DNA from: Sphingobacteriales bacterium | GTDB lineage: Bacteria; Bacteroidota; Bacteroidia; Chitinophagales; Chitinophagaceae | NCBI GenBank assembly: GCA_026391525.1 | Contig: JAPLEF010000025.1 | Span: 6,681-40,511, forward strand | DNA length: 33,831 nt | Reading direction: 5' to 3' | Part shown: positions 1 to 9,047 of the stretch, piece by piece | How positions within the stretch are numbered: the first letter of the stretch is position 1 | How the letters are laid out: every line of letters begins with the position of its first letter | Position numbers and translations under genes: made by a program | Notes under the pieces: model-generated | What the model was told of the DNA's origin: nothing | The model's input: the letters and a program-made list of their open reading frames with translations, nothing else | Databases searched by the model: none

Positions 1-1419
1 TACCAGATAAATGTCCATACCCAATAACATCCAAACCAATAAACGAATCCAGGTATCCATGGGTAAAAATACCATCATAAAAAGACAGACAAAAATACCA
101 AGTATAGGAACCAGAGGCACAAATGGTGTTTTAAATGATCTTTGAAGTTCTGGCATCTTGATGCGCATAACCCAAACGCCAATACAAACCAGAATAAATG
201 CGAATAATGTTCCAATACTAGTCATTTCACCTACGACTCTTGCCGGTACAAATGCAGCAAAGAGGCTTACAAAAACCATAAATAGTAAATTGCTTTTTAC
301 AGGTGTTTGAGTTTTCGGATTCACTTTTGAAAAAATTGATGGAATAAGTCCGTCTTTGCTCATACTAAAAAAAACTCTTGTTTGACCCATCAGCATTACC
401 AGGATTACAGATGCATAACCGGCAAGAATTGCTACAACTATTGCCCTGTTTAACCATGGATAATCAGGCGTGAGGATACCGGATTCATTTGTTGTACCCA
501 TATGATTTATGGCTAATGCTACCGGTGCAATTCCATCTTTACCTGCAAATGTGGTATAATTGGTTACCCCTGTCATCACATGTGCAAAAAGAATATATAA
601 GATGGTACATATGGCTAATGAACCTAAAATTCCGATAGGCATGTCTTTCTTGGGATTTTTGGCCTCTTGGGCTGCAGTACTTACTGCATCAAATCCGATA
701 TACGCAAAAAATACAATAGCAGCTGCTCTGATGATTCCACTAAAACCAAAAGCACCGAAAGTTCCATTATTATCAGGGATGTAAGGGTTATAATTATCAT
801 TATTGATGTAGCGCCATCCAAGGAAAATAAATACAAGCACTACAGTAATTTTTAAACTTACAATGATGGCATTTACAAAAGCACTTTCTTTTGTTCCTTT
901 AATCAATAATAAACTCATCAACACAATTATAAAAACTGCCGGGAGGTTAATGATACCACCATCCCAAGGCCCTACTGTCAAACTCTGTGGCAGGTGAATG
1001 TTAAAACCTTCAAGGAATTTAACCAAGTAACGGCTCCAGCTGATTCCAACCGTTGCAGCGCCAACAGCATATTCCAGTACCAAATCCCATCCAATAATCC
1101 AGGCAATGAATTCACCCATGGTAGCATACGAATAAGTATAAGCACTTCCAGCAACCGGAATCATAGATGCAAATTCGGCATAGCAAAGGCCGGCAAATAA
1201 ACATCCTAGTGCAGCAACTACAAATGATAATGTAATGGCAGGCCCAGCGTGGTTTGCAGCAGCCATTCCGGTAATGGAGAATAAACCTGCTCCAATGATG
1301 GCTCCAATTCCCAGTGCTATAAGACCCCAGGCACCTAAAGTCTTTTTCAATGTGTGTGTGCCTGTTTCTTGTGCTTCATTCATCAAAGAAGCCATTGGTT
1401 TTCTTACAAATAAACTCAT
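1..1419 (-). CDS. APC-family amino acid permease (C-terminus cut by window edge)
   Basis: Inner-membrane amino acid permease of the amino acid-polyamine-organocation superfamily. The frame is open from the ATG at 1419 down to base 1 (473 codons), so the C-terminus lies outside the window. The protein starts MSLFVRKPMASLMNEA, then LGAWGLIALGIGAIIGAGLF, the TM1 signature of the family with its GxGIGAG-type substrate-binding break. Next come CYAEFASMIPVAGSAYTYSY (TM3 region) and FFAYIGFDAVSTAAQEAKNP (TM6 region), both typical of the cationic or YfnA-like amino acid transporters. At least ten hydrophobic segments are visible. It diverges from the symporter gene at 1555 with a short shared promoter region. 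The substrate cannot be read from the sequence; the YfnA/CAT-like group is the best guess. Confidence 0.9.
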   Translation of the reverse strand, partial: MSLFVRKPMASLMNEAQETGTHTLKKTLGAWGLIALGIGAIIGAGLFSITGMAAANHAGPAITLSFVVAALGCLFAGLCYAEFASMIPVAGSAYTYSYATMGEFIAWIIGWDLVLEYAVGAATVGISWSRYLVKFLEGFNIHLPQSLTVGPWDGGIINLPAVFIIVLMSLLLIKGTKESAFVNAIIVSLKITVVLVFIFLGWRYINNDNYNPYIPDNNGTFGAFGFSGIIRAAAIVFFAYIGFDAVSTAAQEAKNPKKDMPIGILGSLAICTILYILFAHVMTGVTNYTTFAGKDGIAPVALAINHMGTTNESGILTPDYPWLNRAIVVAILAGYASVILVMLMGQTRVFFSMSKDGLIPSIFSKVNPKTQTPVKSNLLFMVFVSLFAAFVPARVVGEMTSIGTLFAFILVCIGVWVMRIKMPELQRSFKTPFVPLVPILGIFVCLFMMVFLPMDTWIRLLVWMLLGMDIYLV

Positions 1420-1554
1420 GCTTTATTTTCTTTAGTAATTACAATGTGCCAAAATAAGCAATTAATCCGAATGGTAGAACCTCAATGACAAATTTGCATT
1501 TATGAAATGCAACAACAAGCATTAAGTCCTATATTGCAAATCGAATATATATTC

Positions 1555-3174
1555 ATGCAAAATCAAAAACCGCACAAAAGCAGGCTTACACTATATATTG
1601 GGATTGCCCTTGTTCTCGGTATTATTTTAGGGTTCATTATGAACAGATATTACGTAGGCGAAGAAAATGAACGTTTAGCCTTTGCAGAATCGAGGTTACA
1701 AGAAAATGCATCAGGGTTTAAAAACCTTCGAGCCTTTGCAGAGAAAAATGGCTTAAAGGAACTGGAAAGCAAGAAAAAAGCTGCAGAATCAGCAAGGGGA
1801 AATGCACAGAAAGACCTGCTCAATGATGCCACTTCTGCAAGGCCGGGGCAGGATCTTATATTTTGGACGGATTCCATTAACCGCCTCAACAGGCAGATTG
1901 CTATTTTACTCGATACGGCTTCAAATGCTTACCAACAACTTCGTCAGGAGAAAGAATGGCTCTCCAGCGAGAAAGCTGCAGTTATAAAAAGCCGTGACAA
2001 AAAAACAGAGTGGTTCACCCTTCTTGCTGATATTTTCCTTCGCCTGATTAAGATGATAGTTGCTCCGCTGGTATTCACCACCCTGGTTGTAGGTGTTGCC
2101 AAATTGGGAGATATCAGTGCAGTTGGAAGGATTGGGGGAAAAACACTGCTTTGGTTTTTATGTGCTTCGCTGATGAGCTTACTGCTTGGTATGTTATTGG
2201 TTAATATTTTTGAACCCGGGCGTTTGATGCATTTAACACTCCCTGATACTGCAGGTGCCACAGGAATTGATAAAGCAGCCCTTTCGTTGAGAGATTTCTT
2301 TTATCATGTATTCCCATCCAGCTTCATTGAAGCCATGGCCAAAAATGAAATCCTCCAGATTGTGGTATTCTCCCTCTTTTTTGGAGTGGCTGCAGCTGCT
2401 TTGGGTGAAATTGCTCATCCGGTTATCAAAGCGCTTGATGCTGTTGCACATATCATCCTTAAAGTTACCGGGTATGTAATGAAATTTGCACCGATTGCTG
2501 TTTTCGGTGCCATGACTTCTATCATTGCCAAGCAAGGACTGGGCATCTTAAAAACATACTCCATTTTCATCGGTGAATTTTATTTCGGATTGCTCATCTT
2601 ATGGACGATACTCTTATTGGCTGGCGCACTGGTAATCGGAAAGCGGGTTTTACATCTTTTGAAAAGAATCAAAGAACCCATATTGATCGCATTCAGCACT
2701 TCAAGTAGTGAAGCTGCTTTTCCGAAAACGATGACAGAACTCGAAAGATTTGGATGTCGCGATAAAATTGTGAGTTTTGTATTGCCTCTCGGGTATTCTT
2801 TCAACTTAGATGGCAGCATGATGTACATGACTTTTGCAACACTTTTTATTGCCCAGAGTTATGGCATGCACCTCGATTTCCCCACACAAATCAGTATGTT
2901 ACTGGTATTGATGCTTACCAGTAAAGGAATTGCAGGTGTGCCAAGGGCATCTCTTGTAGTGATAGCAGGTACGCTGGCTACTTTCAATATTCCTGAAGCC
3001 GGTTTAGCGCTTTTGCTAGGTATCGATCCATTGTTAGATATGGGCCGAAGTGCTACAAATGTTGTAGGTAACAGTATTGCCACAGCAGTGGTAAGTAAAT
3101 GGGAAGGTGAACTCAGCCACGGTCACCATCATGAGCATGAAAAACATTCCACTCACGAACACCATCGGCATTAA
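1555..3174 (+). CDS. Dicarboxylate/amino acid:cation symporter (DAACS, GltP/DctA-like) with extracytoplasmic helical insert and His-rich tail
   Basis: Secondary transporter for acidic amino acids or C4-dicarboxylates. The frame is open from an ATG at 1507, but the ATG at 1555 (MQNQKPHKSRLTLYIG) puts TM1 close to the N-terminus as usual and is preferred, giving 539 aa, against about 420-440 for the family. Core motifs are present: serine-rich hairpin STSSSEAAFPKTM near residue 383, NLDGS (TM7), SKGIAGVPRAS (second hairpin), and DMGRSATNVVGN (TM8). In TM8 D495, R498 and N502 match the substrate-binding positions of GltPh, but N506 stands where sodium-coupled members have Asp. Asn at this site is found in DctA-like carriers, so proton coupling is plausible. 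The extra length is a charged, probably coiled-coil stretch of about 110 residues after TM1. The last 19 residues contain ten His. It leads a co-directional run with a 15-base gap to the DedA gene. Confidence 0.92.
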   Translation: MQNQKPHKSRLTLYIGIALVLGIILGFIMNRYYVGEENERLAFAESRLQENASGFKNLRAFAEKNGLKELESKKKAAESARGNAQKDLLNDATSARPGQDLIFWTDSINRLNRQIAILLDTASNAYQQLRQEKEWLSSEKAAVIKSRDKKTEWFTLLADIFLRLIKMIVAPLVFTTLVVGVAKLGDISAVGRIGGKTLLWFLCASLMSLLLGMLLVNIFEPGRLMHLTLPDTAGATGIDKAALSLRDFFYHVFPSSFIEAMAKNEILQIVVFSLFFGVAAAALGEIAHPVIKALDAVAHIILKVTGYVMKFAPIAVFGAMTSIIAKQGLGILKTYSIFIGEFYFGLLILWTILLLAGALVIGKRVLHLLKRIKEPILIAFSTSSSEAAFPKTMTELERFGCRDKIVSFVLPLGYSFNLDGSMMYMTFATLFIAQSYGMHLDFPTQISMLLVLMLTSKGIAGVPRASLVVIAGTLATFNIPEAGLALLLGIDPLLDMGRSATNVVGNSIATAVVSKWEGELSHGHHHEHEKHSTHEHHRH

Positions 3175-3189
3175 CCACAAAGAAATCAC

Positions 3190-4134
3190 ATGAAAAAAAT
3201 ATTTCTGCTATTTACCTTGCTCTTGATCAGCACCTTCATGCTAGCACAAGATACCGTAAAGATCAGCCTGTGCGACCAATATAAACGAGATGTTAAGAAT
3301 GCATCCGTCAACATAAATGGAGTGGTTTATCATACTGATAAAAATGGCCATCTCGCCTTAGTGAAGCCTTACTCTGATTCTGTAACTATCAAAGTAGAAG
3401 GTTATGAGGGATTAACGGTTTCGGTTAGCCGCCTTTCTTCAGTTGATGCAATCCCCTTGAAAAAAGATTTCACCTGGACTGATTTGCTTACTCCCATGTT
3501 CTATATCTTAAACGGAGGGCTTTGGCTTTTGCTGCTGATCATATTTGCAGAAACAGGCCTTTTTGTTGGTTTCTTTTTCCCGGGAGACTCCTTATTATTT
3601 GTAGCCGGCATACTGAGTACGCCACTGGTAGATTCTATTTCACTGAATACAGGGAACGATTTCTTCAACCTGCTCATCATATCAGGGCTTTGCATTGTTG
3701 CAGGTATTTTAGGCAATACAGTTGGATATCTCACCGGCAGAAAAGTTGGTCCTGCCATGTTTAACTGGCGCGACAGGTTTTTATTTAAGAAAAAATACCT
3801 GTATGATGCGAAGGATTTTTATGATAAGCACGGGGGTGGTGCAATCATCTTTGCCCGCTTTCTTCCCCTTGTGCGTACTTTCGCCCCAATTGTTGCAGGT
3901 ATTGTTGGAATGGAAAAAAAGAAATTCAGTTTTTTCAATATCATCGGTTGTATCGCTTGGGTAACATCCATGTTATTCATCGGCCATTACCTGAATGCCT
4001 TATTCAAAAAACAGTTTGGTATTGATCTGGAAAAACATCTTGAACTGATTGTGATTGGAATTGTATTCGTAACCACTGCTCCTGTGCTCATCAAATTGTT
4101 TTTTGGAAAAAAGAAAGCCAGTCCAACAGCATAA
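3190..4134 (+). CDS. DedA-family membrane protein with N-terminal secreted Ig-like (carboxypeptidase regulatory-like) domain
   Basis: DedA/SNARE-associated (VTT) proteins are inner-membrane proteins linked to lipid carrier recycling and membrane homeostasis. Residues 1-19 are a signal peptide (MKKIFLLFTLLLISTFMLA). Residues 21-90 look like a small beta-sandwich of the carboxypeptidase regulatory-like type (DTVKISLCDQYKRDVKNASV, then VYHTDKNGHLAL). From about residue 100 the DedA core follows: ETGLFVGFFFPGDSLLF with E121, and FARFLPLVRTFAPIVAG (221-237) with the conserved R-F-x-P-x-x-R pattern. The C-terminus is basic (FGKKKASPTA). Most DedA proteins have about 200-220 residues; this one has 314 because of the N-terminal domain. 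Its stop shares one base with the start of the MFS gene, so the two are probably translationally coupled. Confidence 0.88.
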   Translation: MKKIFLLFTLLLISTFMLAQDTVKISLCDQYKRDVKNASVNINGVVYHTDKNGHLALVKPYSDSVTIKVEGYEGLTVSVSRLSSVDAIPLKKDFTWTDLLTPMFYILNGGLWLLLLIIFAETGLFVGFFFPGDSLLFVAGILSTPLVDSISLNTGNDFFNLLIISGLCIVAGILGNTVGYLTGRKVGPAMFNWRDRFLFKKKYLYDAKDFYDKHGGGAIIFARFLPLVRTFAPIVAGIVGMEKKKFSFFNIIGCIAWVTSMLFIGHYLNALFKKQFGIDLEKHLELIVIGIVFVTTAPVLIKLFFGKKKASPTA

Positions 4135-5369
4135 TGCAAAGCATACATAAAGAAAAGACAACTATTTTCAATACTGCCGTTTTGGTAGCCGCTTTAGGTT
4201 ATTTCGTTGATATTTACGATTTACTTCTATTCAGTATTATCAGGGTGCCAAGTTTGCAGGATATGGGTTTGTCTAAATCACAAATCACTCTTGATGGCGA
4301 AGGAATCATCATGTGGCAGATGGGGGGGTTGCTTATCGGCGGCATCATCTGGGGGGTGATGGGCGATAAGAAGGGTCGATTGAGTGTGCTTTTCGGATCC
4401 ATTTTGATTTACTCTGTTGCCAATATTGCAAACGGGTTTGTAACAACAGTTGAGCAATACAAAGCCATTCGTTTCATAGCAGGGCTAGGCCTTGCCGGAG
4501 AATTGGGTGCCGGAATTACACTGGTGTCTGAACTCGTTGCTAAAGAGAAAAGAGGGATTGCCACTTCATGGGTTGCAGGGATCGGATTAACAGGCGCTGT
4601 TTTTGCTTTTTTGATCAAAGAAAACTTCCATTGGCGTACCTGTTATTTTATCGGAGGTGGATTGGGTATATTACTTTTGCTGCTTCGTATTTCAGTATTT
4701 GAGTCAGGATTGTTTCATCATGCAAGAAATAAGTCTGCGGAAAGGGGCAATTTCTTCATGTTGTTCACAAATGCGGACAGGCTTCGACGTTATATCTTAA
4801 ATATTTTAATCGGATTACCTACCTGGTTCGTGATCGGTGTACTGGTTTCTTTCTCAGGCGAATTTGGCGAAAAGATGGGGATCAAAGAGAAAATCGATCC
4901 CGGTAAAGCAGTGATGTTTGCCTATGCCGCAATTTCTATTGGAGATATCCTGATCGGGTTTATCAGCCAATGGTTGAAAAGCAGGAAAAAAGCCCTCTAT
5001 ATCTTTTATGCGATAACTGCTCTTTTCATGCTGCTGTTTTTCACTACTCAATGGAATGGCACTGCAAGTAAAATGTATTGGATCTGTGCCGGACTAGGCT
5101 TTGGTACCGGTTTTTGGGCCATCTTTGTAACCATGGGTGCCGAACAGTTTGGAACCAATCTCAGAGCAACAGCGGCAACCACTATACCCAATATGGTAAG
5201 GGGCATGCTGGCTATTTTCATACTGCCACTTTTTCAACAATTGAGGCATTTTACCGATTATGTTACGGCAGGGTGGATTGCAGCAGTTATTATCATGCTG
5301 ATTACAGTGGTGGCGGCTTTTTTCATTGATGAAACTTTTGGTAAAGATCTCGACTTTATTGAAACCTGA
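4134..5369 (+). CDS. MFS transporter, metabolite:H+ symporter-like
   Basis: Twelve-helix major facilitator superfamily carrier of 411 aa. GDKKGRLSVLFGS is the loop 2-3 signature (motif A). RFIAGLGLAGELGAGITLVSE in TM4 resembles the sugar or metabolite/H+ symporter branches, and TM1 carries acidic residues (GYFVDIYDLLLFS) as in aromatic-acid or MHS-type symporters. The substrate cannot be told. The ATG overlaps the stop of the DedA gene by one base and the downstream glycosyltransferase starts within about 50 bases of its stop, so it belongs to the 1555-6423 run. There is no frameshift or truncation. Confidence 0.87.
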   Translation: MQSIHKEKTTIFNTAVLVAALGYFVDIYDLLLFSIIRVPSLQDMGLSKSQITLDGEGIIMWQMGGLLIGGIIWGVMGDKKGRLSVLFGSILIYSVANIANGFVTTVEQYKAIRFIAGLGLAGELGAGITLVSELVAKEKRGIATSWVAGIGLTGAVFAFLIKENFHWRTCYFIGGGLGILLLLLRISVFESGLFHHARNKSAERGNFFMLFTNADRLRRYILNILIGLPTWFVIGVLVSFSGEFGEKMGIKEKIDPGKAVMFAYAAISIGDILIGFISQWLKSRKKALYIFYAITALFMLLFFTTQWNGTASKMYWICAGLGFGTGFWAIFVTMGAEQFGTNLRATAATTIPNMVRGMLAIFILPLFQQLRHFTDYVTAGWIAAVIIMLITVVAAFFIDETFGKDLDFIET

Positions 5370-5418
5370 GCATTTAGTTTTACTACTTTTATTCAATATT
5401 CATTATTCTTTATTCAAT

Positions 5419-6423
5419 TTGACTAAAATACTCATCATAAGGTTTTCATCAATAGGCGACATCGTGTTAGCCAGTCCGGTATTCCGCTGTGTAAAACAAC
5501 AATTGCCCGATGCAAAAGTGCATTTACTCACTAAAGAATCTTTCCGGAAAGTGACGGAAGCAAATCCTTATGTTGATCAGTTTTTTTATTTCAAAGATGA
5601 TCTGAAAAACCTGATTGTAAAGTTGAAAGAGGAAAATTATGATGTGGTGATCGATTTGCATGATAATCTTCGAAGCAATAAGATCAAACGTGCATTAAAA
5701 AAGAAAGCATTCACCATCGATAAACTGAGCTGGCCAAAATTCCTTCTCACCAATTTTAATATCAACAGGATGCCTGGCAGGCATATCACCCTAAGAAGTT
5801 TGGATACCGTTCAGGCTCTTGGAGTAAAAGATGACGGACTGGGTCTGGATTATTTTATTCCTGAAAAAGACCGTGTTTTTGCTGATGATTTGCCAACCTC
5901 GCATCAGGCGGGGTTTATTGCACTAGTGATTGGGGCAACCTATTTTACTAAAAAGCTCCCGCTGCATCAGTTACAGGAGCTCTGCCGATTGATCGATCAT
6001 CCTATTGTTCTGGTTGGTGGGTCCGAAGACCAGCAAATGGGAGAAGCAGTAAGGCAGGTGGATACCGGAAAAATATATAATGCCTGTGGGAAGTTTAATC
6101 TCAACGAATCCGCTGATATTGTTCGACAATCAAAACTGGTGATTTCGCATGATACCGGTATGCAATATATCGCTGTTGCCCTTCAAAAACAGGTAATCGC
6201 CATCTGGGGTGGAACCTCGCCAAAACTTGATGTTGCCCCTTATTATGGATCTGCAGGAAAGAACAAAGAAGGGGAGATGTATGATAATTTCCTTCTTGAT
6301 ATCCGTTGCCAGCCCTGTAGCCGTTATGGTACAGATAAATGTCCGTTAGAACATTTTGATTGTATGGAGAAACTCAGTATGGCTAAGATTGCAGAACGCG
6401 TTATGAAAAGATTAGGCAGATAA
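5419..6423 (+). CDS. Glycosyltransferase family 9 (heptosyltransferase-like)
   Basis: Family 9 transferases move heptose or related sugars from a nucleotide-sugar onto lipopolysaccharide core. The N-terminus TKILIIRFSSIGDIVLASPV is the typical first Rossmann strand and loop. The C-terminal domain has SHDTGMQYIAVALQKQVIAIWGGTSP, the conserved donor-binding region. The tail CQPCSRYGTDKCPLEHFDCM is cysteine-rich, as in many GT9 proteins of this phylum. The frame is open from an ATG at 5326, but that extension overlaps the MFS gene and codes for a low-complexity stretch unlike GT9 N-termini. The TTG at 5419 gives the expected family start and is chosen here. It is the last gene of the run from 1555. 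Confidence 0.85.
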   Translation: MTKILIIRFSSIGDIVLASPVFRCVKQQLPDAKVHLLTKESFRKVTEANPYVDQFFYFKDDLKNLIVKLKEENYDVVIDLHDNLRSNKIKRALKKKAFTIDKLSWPKFLLTNFNINRMPGRHITLRSLDTVQALGVKDDGLGLDYFIPEKDRVFADDLPTSHQAGFIALVIGATYFTKKLPLHQLQELCRLIDHPIVLVGGSEDQQMGEAVRQVDTGKIYNACGKFNLNESADIVRQSKLVISHDTGMQYIAVALQKQVIAIWGGTSPKLDVAPYYGSAGKNKEGEMYDNFLLDIRCQPCSRYGTDKCPLEHFDCMEKLSMAKIAERVMKRLGR

Positions 6424-6511
6424 AGATTCTTCCTGTTAATCTATTGATAAAAGGAATGGTTCTTTCTTCCATCTCCTTTATTTACCTTTTTTTTACAGCA
6501 ACAATCAGGTT

Positions 6512-7090
6512 ATGAAAGCATTCCTTTTCATCTTCTTTATGTCTTGTAACGCAGCTGTTTTTTCACAGGCAAATGTTGTTGTGGAATGGACTACCAAAAC
6601 CAATTTGCCGGAAACAGAAACGATATATTATAAACCTGATGCAAAACTGAAATGGGAAAACTTTGAAGGTGTGCCGCTGGATACGGGTATTGTAGCTGCC
6701 ATCACTTTTTCCGGTTTTGGATATCAGGCAGAAATGAAGACGGTAGATGGAAAATCTATCCTGAAAATAAAAGTATTTTGTTATTTCAATAAGAAAAAAT
6801 CCTGGGTGAAACCTGGCAAGAAAACTGATGAGATTCTCCAGCATGAGCAATTGCATTTCGATATCAGTTATTTAGCGGCCTGTACTTTTTTTGAGAAGCT
6901 TACTAAAACAGATTTTCCAAATGGAAACATAAAGGCAGTGCTTCCTGATCTTTACAATGAATCGGTGAAAAGCATGGATAAGATGCAGGATGAATATGAT
7001 TCACAAACTCAGAATGGCCGTAACAAAGCCAGCCAGGCAGCATGGATCAAACAACTAAATGAGTGGCTCGAATACTATTTACCTTCCTGA
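6512..7090 (+). CDS. Secreted DUF922 putative Zn-dependent protease
   Basis: Exported protein of 192 aa. Residues 1-19 form a signal peptide (MKAFLFIFFMSCNAAVFSQA). The body matches the DUF922 family: LKWENFEGVP near residue 46, then LQHEQLHFDISY, where H111-E-Q-L-H115 is an HExxH zinc motif followed by the usual F/D-I. The family is classed as putative zinc proteases; no substrate is known to me. Length is normal. An upstream TACCTTTT at 6483 is one base off the -7 consensus. It lies 88 bases after the GT9 gene and is probably a separate unit. It converges on the Nramp gene with a 22-base gap. Confidence 0.85.
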   Translation: MKAFLFIFFMSCNAAVFSQANVVVEWTTKTNLPETETIYYKPDAKLKWENFEGVPLDTGIVAAITFSGFGYQAEMKTVDGKSILKIKVFCYFNKKKSWVKPGKKTDEILQHEQLHFDISYLAACTFFEKLTKTDFPNGNIKAVLPDLYNESVKSMDKMQDEYDSQTQNGRNKASQAAWIKQLNEWLEYYLPS

Positions 7091-7112
7091 AAACCAGTAC
7101 AAGCAATAATGA

Positions 7113-9047
7113 TCATAGGTTCACGATGAATACCGGAATTTTCAATTCATGGCGAACGGTGTTGATAGTGGTACCGTAAAAGAAGTCTTTCAAGCCGGTA
7201 TGGCCATGTGCCCCGATCACCAATAAATCTGCAGATTCCTCTTCTACGATGCGTACAATTTCACGGGCACTGTCTTTGAAACCTAAAACGCCTTTTGCAA
7301 TTAATCCATGTGATTTTAGTTGTTCTACCAGAAACTCCAGTTGGGCTTTATCTTTTTTTGTTTCGTAATCATCCGTTTGTGCACCATGAATAATGGCAGA
7401 CGCGCTTTCCACAATGTGGATCAGTATGAACTCTTTCTGCTGGCCACCTTGACCGATTGCTGCACCGAGCAATTTATTATCATTCTCACTAAAATCCAGG
7501 GCCACTGCAATCCTTTTGAAAACGGGTAATTCAATTGGAGGAATTTCAGTGAGTTCTGGGTGCAGATGTATGGCGCCTATGTTGTTATTTTTCCTGAAGA
7601 TGGGATACAAAATACTGTATACAAGCAACAGGAAGAAAACAAGTCCGATTGTTATGATTAGCAGTTTTCCCGGTAAATTGTCAGACTCAACAAAATAATC
7701 AGATGCTTCCCCTGCAACCATCCTTACATTCAAATAAACCAATGTAGCGGCTACCAACCAGGAAAAAAATATAGTCATCGGCTTAATGGCAAAAATGCCC
7801 ATGGTTTTCTTGTTACTTACAAAATGGATTAGCGGTATAACGGCGAAGCCTAGCTGTAAACTAAGGATTACCTGGCTGAATATCAGCAGGCTGTCTACAT
7901 GGCTTTCTCCGTAATAGGCAATCACAGCTATGGCCGGTATGATGGCCATCAACCTAGTGATCAGTCTGCGCATTACCGGGTTGATTCGCAATCTCAGATA
8001 TCCCTCCATAACTATTTGCCCGGCTAGTGTACCCGTAACCGTAGAGCTTTGTCCGGCAGCAATAAGAGCAATGGCAAAGAGGGTGGAGGAGAAGCTAGTG
8101 CCCAGCATCGGGGATAAAAGTTCGTGCGCCTGCCTGATTTCCCCCACATCCGTTCTGCCGGTTTTAAAGAAAACGGTTGCAGCAAGTATCAAAATTGCCG
8201 CATTGATCAGGAAAGCGATATTCAAAGCCACTGCACTGTCTATGAAACTCCACTTCAGCGCCTGTTTGATACCTGATTCAGACTTATGTATTTTCCGGGT
8301 TTGTACAAGGGCTGAATGTAGGTACAAATTATGGGGCATTACGGTGGCACCAATAATACCGATAGCGAGATATAAAGCCGTTTCTTTTGGTAAGGCATTG
8401 GTAAGGCCTTTTGAAGCATACAAAGTTGCGGCGTCGGGCAAACTAGGGATGAATCCACGAATCACTTCACCTAAATGGGGCTGTGCCAAAATGATATTAA
8501 TCAGGAAGCAGAAACCGATAATACCGATCAGTGCGATAATGAAAGCTTCCATCTTCCGGATACCAAGCTTTTGAAGGTAGAGGAGCAGGAAGGTATCCAG
8601 CACAGTAAGTGAAACTCCCCATATCAGTGGAAGGCCCGTTAACAATTGTATTCCGATGGCCATACCCAGCACTTCAGCAAGGTCTGTAGCCGCTATTGCT
8701 ATCTCTGCAAGGAACCATAGGATGTAATTGATAAACTTCGGGTAGGTTTCACGGTTAGCTTGTGCAAGATCTCTCCCTCTCACAATGCCTAGCCTTGCGC
8801 TTAAACTTTGTAATAAGAGTGCCATGAGGTTGCTCATCAGCAAAACCCAGATCAAGGCATAACCATATTTGCTGCCACCTGCAAGGTCGGTGGCCCAGTT
8901 GCCCGGATCCATATAGCCAACACTTACGAGATACGCAGGGCCGAGGTAACTAAATAACCGCTTCCAGCCTTTGGGCTTATTCACCATGTCCACACTTTCA
9001 TGTACATCGCTGAGCGAGATGGAATTTTGATGGTCTTTTGTACTCAT
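7113..9047 (-). CDS. mntH: Nramp-family divalent metal (Mn/Fe) transporter fused to C-terminal UspA domain
   Basis: Proton-coupled importer of Mn(II)/Fe(II) in the inner membrane. The Nramp part (residues about 30-480) has D47-P-G-N50 in TM1 and M237-P-H239 in TM6, the metal-coordinating Asp/Asn and Met of the family. After a short linker, residues 510-644 form a universal stress protein domain starting FKRIAVALDFSEND. It ends with the nucleotide-binding pattern GAHG-9x-GT (GAHGHTGLKDFFYGTT, from residue 612). A single Nramp protein is about 400-450 aa; this one is 644 because of the fusion. The start ATG overlaps the stop of the MntR-type regulator in an ATGA, so the two are co-transcribed and translationally coupled. 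The Usp domain may let ATP or stress state modulate transport; that is inference. Confidence 0.95.
   Translation of the reverse strand: MSTKDHQNSISLSDVHESVDMVNKPKGWKRLFSYLGPAYLVSVGYMDPGNWATDLAGGSKYGYALIWVLLMSNLMALLLQSLSARLGIVRGRDLAQANRETYPKFINYILWFLAEIAIAATDLAEVLGMAIGIQLLTGLPLIWGVSLTVLDTFLLLYLQKLGIRKMEAFIIALIGIIGFCFLINIILAQPHLGEVIRGFIPSLPDAATLYASKGLTNALPKETALYLAIGIIGATVMPHNLYLHSALVQTRKIHKSESGIKQALKWSFIDSAVALNIAFLINAAILILAATVFFKTGRTDVGEIRQAHELLSPMLGTSFSSTLFAIALIAAGQSSTVTGTLAGQIVMEGYLRLRINPVMRRLITRLMAIIPAIAVIAYYGESHVDSLLIFSQVILSLQLGFAVIPLIHFVSNKKTMGIFAIKPMTIFFSWLVAATLVYLNVRMVAGEASDYFVESDNLPGKLLIITIGLVFFLLLVYSILYPIFRKNNNIGAIHLHPELTEIPPIELPVFKRIAVALDFSENDNKLLGAAIGQGGQQKEFILIHIVESASAIIHGAQTDDYETKKDKAQLEFLVEQLKSHGLIAKGVLGFKDSAREIVRIVEEESADLLVIGAHGHTGLKDFFYGTTINTVRHELKIPVFIVNL

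Noticed and set aside
7930-8574. A 214-codon open frame on the plus strand
   Set aside because: It is antisense to the Nramp coding region, whose motifs and length are certain; the translated sequence has no domain-like pattern.
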